From contig CAMLNE010000157.1 in the NCBI GenBank assembly GCA_946481265.1, positions 1 to 9,521 on the forward strand: a stretch of DNA of 9,521 nt, written 5' to 3'. The notes under the pieces are model-generated. The model saw only the letters and a program-made list of their open reading frames with translations, was not told the origin of the DNA and searched no databases. Positions 7,211-9,521 of this stretch are shown here, piece by piece; the stretch's first letter is position 1, and the number at the start of each line of letters is the position of its first letter. A program made the position numbers and the translations under genes. The stretch comes from an uncultured Panacagrimonas sp. (GTDB lineage: Bacteria; Pseudomonadota; Gammaproteobacteria; Nevskiales; Nevskiaceae).

Positions 7211-7755
7211 AAGTTGGGTGCGACCGGCTCGGCCTTGTAGCGCTTGATGCTGTTGAGGATCGCTTCCTGCGCATCCTTGGGGCCGTGCCATCCCTTGATC
7301 TTCACCCACTTGCCCTTCTCGAGATCCTTGTAGTGCTCGAAGAAGTGCGTGATCTGGTCGCGCACCAGGGCGGGCAGGGCGCGCACCGTCTGCACTTCGC
7401 TGTACAGGCGGCTGATCTTGTCGACCGGCACCACGATCAGCTTCTCGTCGGTGCCGCTCTCGTCTTCCATCTCGAGCATCCCGATCGGGCGGCAGCTGAT
7501 GATGCAGCCCGGAATGAGCTGCATCGGCATCATGACCAGGGCATCGATCGGATCGCCGTCGCCACACATCGTGTGCGGCACGTAGCCGTAGTTGCAGGGA
7601 TAGCGCATCGGCGTGGTCAGAAGGCGGTCCACGAAGATCGCGCCGGATGCCTTGTCCACCTCGTATTTCACCGGCTCGCTGTTCATCGGGATCTCGATGA
7701 CGACATTGACGTCGTCGGGAACATTCTTGCCGGTGGGGACGAGCTCTAGTGACAT
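7207..7755 (-). CDS. ppa: Inorganic pyrophosphatase, soluble family I
   Basis: A 182-residue cytoplasmic enzyme that hydrolyses pyrophosphate to two phosphates with Mg2+, pulling DNA, RNA and aminoacyl-tRNA synthesis forward. The active-site set known from E. coli PPase (175 aa) is present one position later: E21, K30, E32, R44, Y52, Y56, the signature GDGDPIDALV (65-74) with D66, D68 and D71, then D98, D103, K105, Y142 and K143. Nothing key is missing. ATG 7755 fits the family start (MSLELVPTGK) and has a GAGA element a few bases upstream; the frame stays open 50 codons further, but that stretch holds the promoter. The gene is monocistronic-looking: own promoter, convergent gene seven bases beyond its stop. 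The membrane H+-pyrophosphatase gene lies upstream on the same strand. Confidence 0.97.
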   Translation of the reverse strand: MSLELVPTGKNVPDDVNVVIEIPMNSEPVKYEVDKASGAIFVDRLLTTPMRYPCNYGYVPHTMCGDGDPIDALVMMPMQLIPGCIISCRPIGMLEMEDESGTDEKLIVVPVDKISRLYSEVQTVRALPALVRDQITHFFEHYKDLEKGKWVKIKGWHGPKDAQEAILNSIKRYKAEPVAPNF

Positions 7756-7791
7756 CGTGATCTCTATCGGGACGGTAAAAAACGGGCGCGG

Positions 7792-7821
7792 ATTATAACG
7801 GCGGATAGCGCCACTTGTGCA
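7792..7821 (-). promoter_or_regulatory. Sigma-70-like promoter for ppa
   Basis: On the minus strand a perfect -10 box TATAAT (complement of 7792-7797) stands out in very GC-rich DNA, 37 bases before the ppa ATG. A -35-like TGCACA (complement of 7816-7821, 4 of 6 consensus bases) lies 18 bases upstream. The implied transcript leader is about 30 nucleotides. Confidence 0.65.
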
Positions 7822-7829
7822 CTGCACAA
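7815..7829. promoter_or_regulatory. 15-base palindrome overlapping the ppa -35 box (candidate operator)
   Basis: TTGTGCA-C-TGCACAA is a perfect 7+1+7 inverted repeat, A/T-flanked in otherwise GC-rich sequence, and it covers the -35-like element of the ppa promoter. This placement is typical of a dimeric repressor site, but the binding protein is unknown and I do not recognise the motif. Confidence 0.45.
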
Positions 7830-8070
7830 ACGGGGGGTAGGGCAGCGCACGAGGGGTTGTTGGGCCGATACCTGCCCGGTCTGGAGCGGGTGGCCGACCG
7901 GCCAAGCCGGCGGGTATGGAGCCATCCCGACAACGGCTTCCCGCCGGACAGGGACCGGCGTAGTCTGCGCGCGTAACCCTGCCATGCCCGGATTGCCGCG
8001 CTGGTCAGTCTCAAGGTTTCGACGCGGCTGTTTCAGGGCATGACCGACGGGCGCATTGGATCGTCTGTGA
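7830..8070. other. Intergenic stretch without a recognisable gene
   Basis: The ppa to DUF2383-gene gap is 330 bases (7756-8085). Beyond the ppa promoter and palindrome it holds only short 5-bp inverted repeats, such as CCGGC-CAA-GCCGG and GCCGG-7-CCGGC, in GC-rich DNA. I see no coding frame with family similarity, no tRNA-like fold and no clear promoter for the plus-strand gene, although that promoter must lie here. Confidence 0.5.
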
Positions 8071-8089
8071 AAGGAGCGTCATGCCATGA
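8071..8089 (+). promoter_or_regulatory. Strong SD and two-codon mini-ORF leading into the DUF2383 gene
   Basis: AAGGAG (8071-8076) is followed by ATG CCA TGA (8081-8089). Its TGA overlaps the start ATG at 8086 as ATGA. The SD is four bases from the first ATG and nine from the second, so the second is the better-spaced start. Whether the Met-Pro mini-ORF is translated is unknown. Confidence 0.5.
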
Positions 8090-8535
8090 ACACGGTCGAC
8101 ACGGTCACCATCCTCAACCGCCTCATCATCACGTCGAAGAACGGCGAAAGCGCACTGCGCAGTGCCGCTGACGAGGCCTGGCACGAGGAGCTGAAGCAAT
8201 CCCTGTCCGAGTATTCGCGCTTCTTCGGGCAGGCCGCGCGCGAGTTGCAGGACGAGGTGCGCCGGATCGGCGGCCATCCGCCCGAGATCGGCACCTTCGG
8301 CAACACCCTGCACCGCACCTGGATGCGCATCCGCTCCAAGGCCCTGGGCCGCAACGAGGACGCGATCCTCGGCGACGTGGAGCAGGACGAGTCCGAGGCG
8401 GACTTCCTGTATGCCGACGCGATCCAGAACTGGGACACGCCGCCGGAGGTGCTCGCGCTGCTCGAGCGCCAGGCGGATGAGGCGCGGCGCCGACACGAGG
8501 GGATCCAGGAGTTGCGTGCGCGCCTGATGCACTGA
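8086..8535 (+). CDS. PA2169 family four-helix-bundle protein (DUF2383)
   Basis: A 149-residue soluble, helical, highly charged protein of the PA2169/DUF2383 family, which has a ferritin-like four-helix-bundle fold. Biochemical function is unknown to me; relatives are often described near stress genes. Visible landmarks are the N-terminal helix VDTVTILNRLIITSKNGE (4-21), the second helix with EYSRFFGQAARELQDEVRRIGG (42-63), the family turn HPPEIGTFGNTLHRTWM (64-80), and EDAILGDVEQDESEADFLYADAI (91-113), rich in acidic residues that could bind metal. A charged tail helix follows to residue 149. ATG 8086 is set by AAGGAG nine bases upstream and by the family start MNTVDTV. The gene stands alone on the plus strand between two minus-strand pyrophosphatase genes. 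Confidence 0.88.
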   Translation: MNTVDTVTILNRLIITSKNGESALRSAADEAWHEELKQSLSEYSRFFGQAARELQDEVRRIGGHPPEIGTFGNTLHRTWMRIRSKALGRNEDAILGDVEQDESEADFLYADAIQNWDTPPEVLALLERQADEARRRHEGIQELRARLMH

Positions 8536-8538
8536 GTG

Positions 8539-8573
8539 CGATGCAGGTCCGCAGGCCGGCCCGCGCTGCATCG
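8539..8573 (+). repeat. 8-bp inverted repeat just after the DUF2383 gene
   Basis: CGATGCAG (8539-8546) and CTGCATCG (8566-8573) are exact reverse complements around a 19-base GC-rich spacer that contains GGCCGGCC. The stem starts three bases past the TGA at 8535. No T-run follows, so it is a possible 3'-end stabiliser or weak terminator for the plus-strand gene. Confidence 0.35.
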
Positions 8574-8591
8574 TTCGCGCGCTGACCGCAC

Positions 8592-8622
8592 AAAAAAGGC
8601 CCCGGCAACTGCCGGGGCCTTT
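8592..8622 (-). terminator. Strong intrinsic terminator of hppA
   Basis: AAAGGCCCCGGCA (8595-8607), loop AC, TGCCGGGGCCTTT (8610-8622) is a perfect 13-bp stem. On the minus strand it is followed by a six-base T-run (complement of 8592-8597), 19 bases beyond the hppA stop. On the plus strand only TTT then GGG follows, so it may also act, more weakly, on the DUF2383 transcript. Confidence 0.9.
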
Positions 8623-8641
8623 GGGAGATACAACCCTCGGA

Positions 8642-9521
8642 TCAGAGCAGGGGCACGAGCAGCAGTGCCACGATGTTGATGATCTTGATCAGCGGGTTGA
8701 TCGCCGGGCCGGCGGTGTCCTTGTACGGATCGCCCACGGTATCGCCGGTGACGGCGGCCTTGTGCGCTTCGGAGCCCTTGCCGCCGTGGTGGCCTTCCTC
8801 GATGTACTTCTTGGCGTTATCCCAGGCGCCGCCGCCGGTGCACATCGAGATCGCCACGAACAGGCCGGTCACGATGGTGCCCATCAGCAGGCCACCGAGC
8901 GCATCCGCTCCCAGTGTCAGGCCGACGATGATCGGGATGAACAGCGGCAGCATCGAGGGGATGATCATCTCGCGGATGGCGGCCTTGGTCAGCAGGTCCA
9001 CGCTCTTGGCGTAGTCCGGCTTGCCCGTTCCTTCCATGATTCCCGCGATCTCGCGGAACTGGCGGCGAACCTCCACTACCACCGCACCCGCCGCGCGACC
9101 CACGGCCTGCATGGCGAACGCGCCGAACAGGTAGGGGATCATGCCGCCGATGAGCAGGCCGATGACGACGTCCACATTGTTGATGGAGAAGTCGACCGCG
9201 GTGCCTCGCTCGCCAAGCTTGTGCGCGTAGTCCGCGAACAGCACCAGCGCGGCCAGGCCCGCCGAGCCGATGGCATAGCCCTTGGTGACGGCCTTGGTCG
9301 TGTTGCCCACCGCGTCGAGTGCGTCCGTGGTCTGGCGGATGGACTTGTCCATGCCGCTCATTTCCGCGATGCCGCCCGCGTTGTCGGTGATCGGACCGTA
9401 GGCGTCGAGCGCCACGATCATGCCGGCCATCGACAGCATGGCCGTGGCCGCGATCGCGATGCCGAACAGGCCGGCGATCTCGTAGGTGCCCCACATGGCG
9501 GCCGCCACGACCAGCACCGGC
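8642..9521 (-). CDS. hppA: K+-independent membrane H+-translocating pyrophosphatase, 5' partial
   Basis: The C-terminal 290 or so residues of a membrane-bound proton-pumping pyrophosphatase, which uses PPi hydrolysis to export protons across the cytoplasmic membrane; the family is usually near 670-700 residues, so over half lies beyond the window. Numbering from the GTG codon at 9517, visible motifs are [19 protein letters not shown] (36-54), the helix with [10 protein letters not shown] (71-80), several hydrophobic segments (such as GLAALVLFA and the terminal [12 protein letters not shown]) and a C-terminal cytoplasmic stretch [31 protein letters not shown]. The GNTTKAVT motif has Lys (residue 75) and Thr (residue 78) where K+-dependent enzymes have Ala and Gly, which marks the K+-independent H+-pump subfamily. 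The GTG at 9517 is an internal codon and not the start. A strong terminator follows the stop. Confidence 0.96.
   Translation of the reverse strand, partial: PVLVVAAAMWGTYEIAGLFGIAIAATAMLSMAGMIVALDAYGPITDNAGGIAEMSGMDKSIRQTTDALDAVGNTTKAVTKGYAIGSAGLAALVLFADYAHKLGERGTAVDFSINNVDVVIGLLIGGMIPYLFGAFAMQAVGRAAGAVVVEVRRQFREIAGIMEGTGKPDYAKSVDLLTKAAIREMIIPSMLPLFIPIIVGLTLGADALGGLLMGTIVTGLFVAISMCTGGGAWDNAKKYIEEGHHGGKGSEAHKAAVTGDTVGDPYKDTAGPAINPLIKIINIVALLLVPLL

Noticed and set aside
7756..7905. N-terminal extension of inorganic pyrophosphatase
   Set aside because: The extension would run through the TATAAT promoter and the palindrome, and family members start at the MSLELV-type Met.

Overview
The window is high-GC bacterial DNA, roughly two thirds G+C by eye, with tightly packed genes. 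The best guess is a gammaproteobacterium of the Xanthomonadales/Lysobacterales type. That guess rests on the gene content (an E. coli-like family I soluble pyrophosphatase close to a K+-independent membrane H+-pyrophosphatase, a PA2169/DUF2383 protein, DUF3293, DUF6496 and a MalT-like LuxR regulator). It is an inference from gene content and not a match to a known genome.

Layout. (1) 1-1781, plus strand: the 3' part of a soluble hybrid sensor histidine kinase (broken PAS, PAS, HisKA, HATPase, receiver); its true start lies outside the window. (2) 1876-2121, minus: a small, very basic DUF6496 protein whose ribosome-binding site sits in the arm of a predicted mRNA hairpin. (3) 2232-4991, minus: a 919-residue MalT/AlkS-type STAND ATPase regulator with a C-terminal LuxR helix-turn-helix. 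(4) 5093-6712, minus: a PYROXD2-like/phytoene-desaturase-type FAD oxidoreductase, 101 bases upstream of the regulator and on the same strand. (5) 6762-7199, plus: a DUF3293 protein, divergent from the oxidoreductase and convergent with ppa. (6) 7207-7755, minus: ppa, with a perfect TATAAT box and a 15-base palindrome over its -35 region. (7) 8086-8535, plus: a PA2169-family four-helix-bundle protein. (8) 8642 to the window end, minus: the C-terminal third or so of hppA, followed by a strong intrinsic terminator.

How they fit together. The clearest functional theme is pyrophosphate: ppa dissipates PPi as heat in the cytoplasm, while hppA couples the same hydrolysis to proton export. The two lie about 900 bases apart on the same strand, with one opposite-strand gene between them. 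The regulator/oxidoreductase pair may be a regulator and its own target or partner, but the substrate and inducer cannot be read from the sequence. The remaining genes look like ordinary housekeeping or stress accessory genes. I see no tRNA, rRNA, CRISPR array, insertion sequence or phage gene, and no convincing evidence of an undescribed multi-gene system. The most interesting signals are small regulatory structures: an SD-sequestering hairpin, a palindrome on the ppa promoter, a shared stop-codon palindrome and a two-codon mini-ORF.
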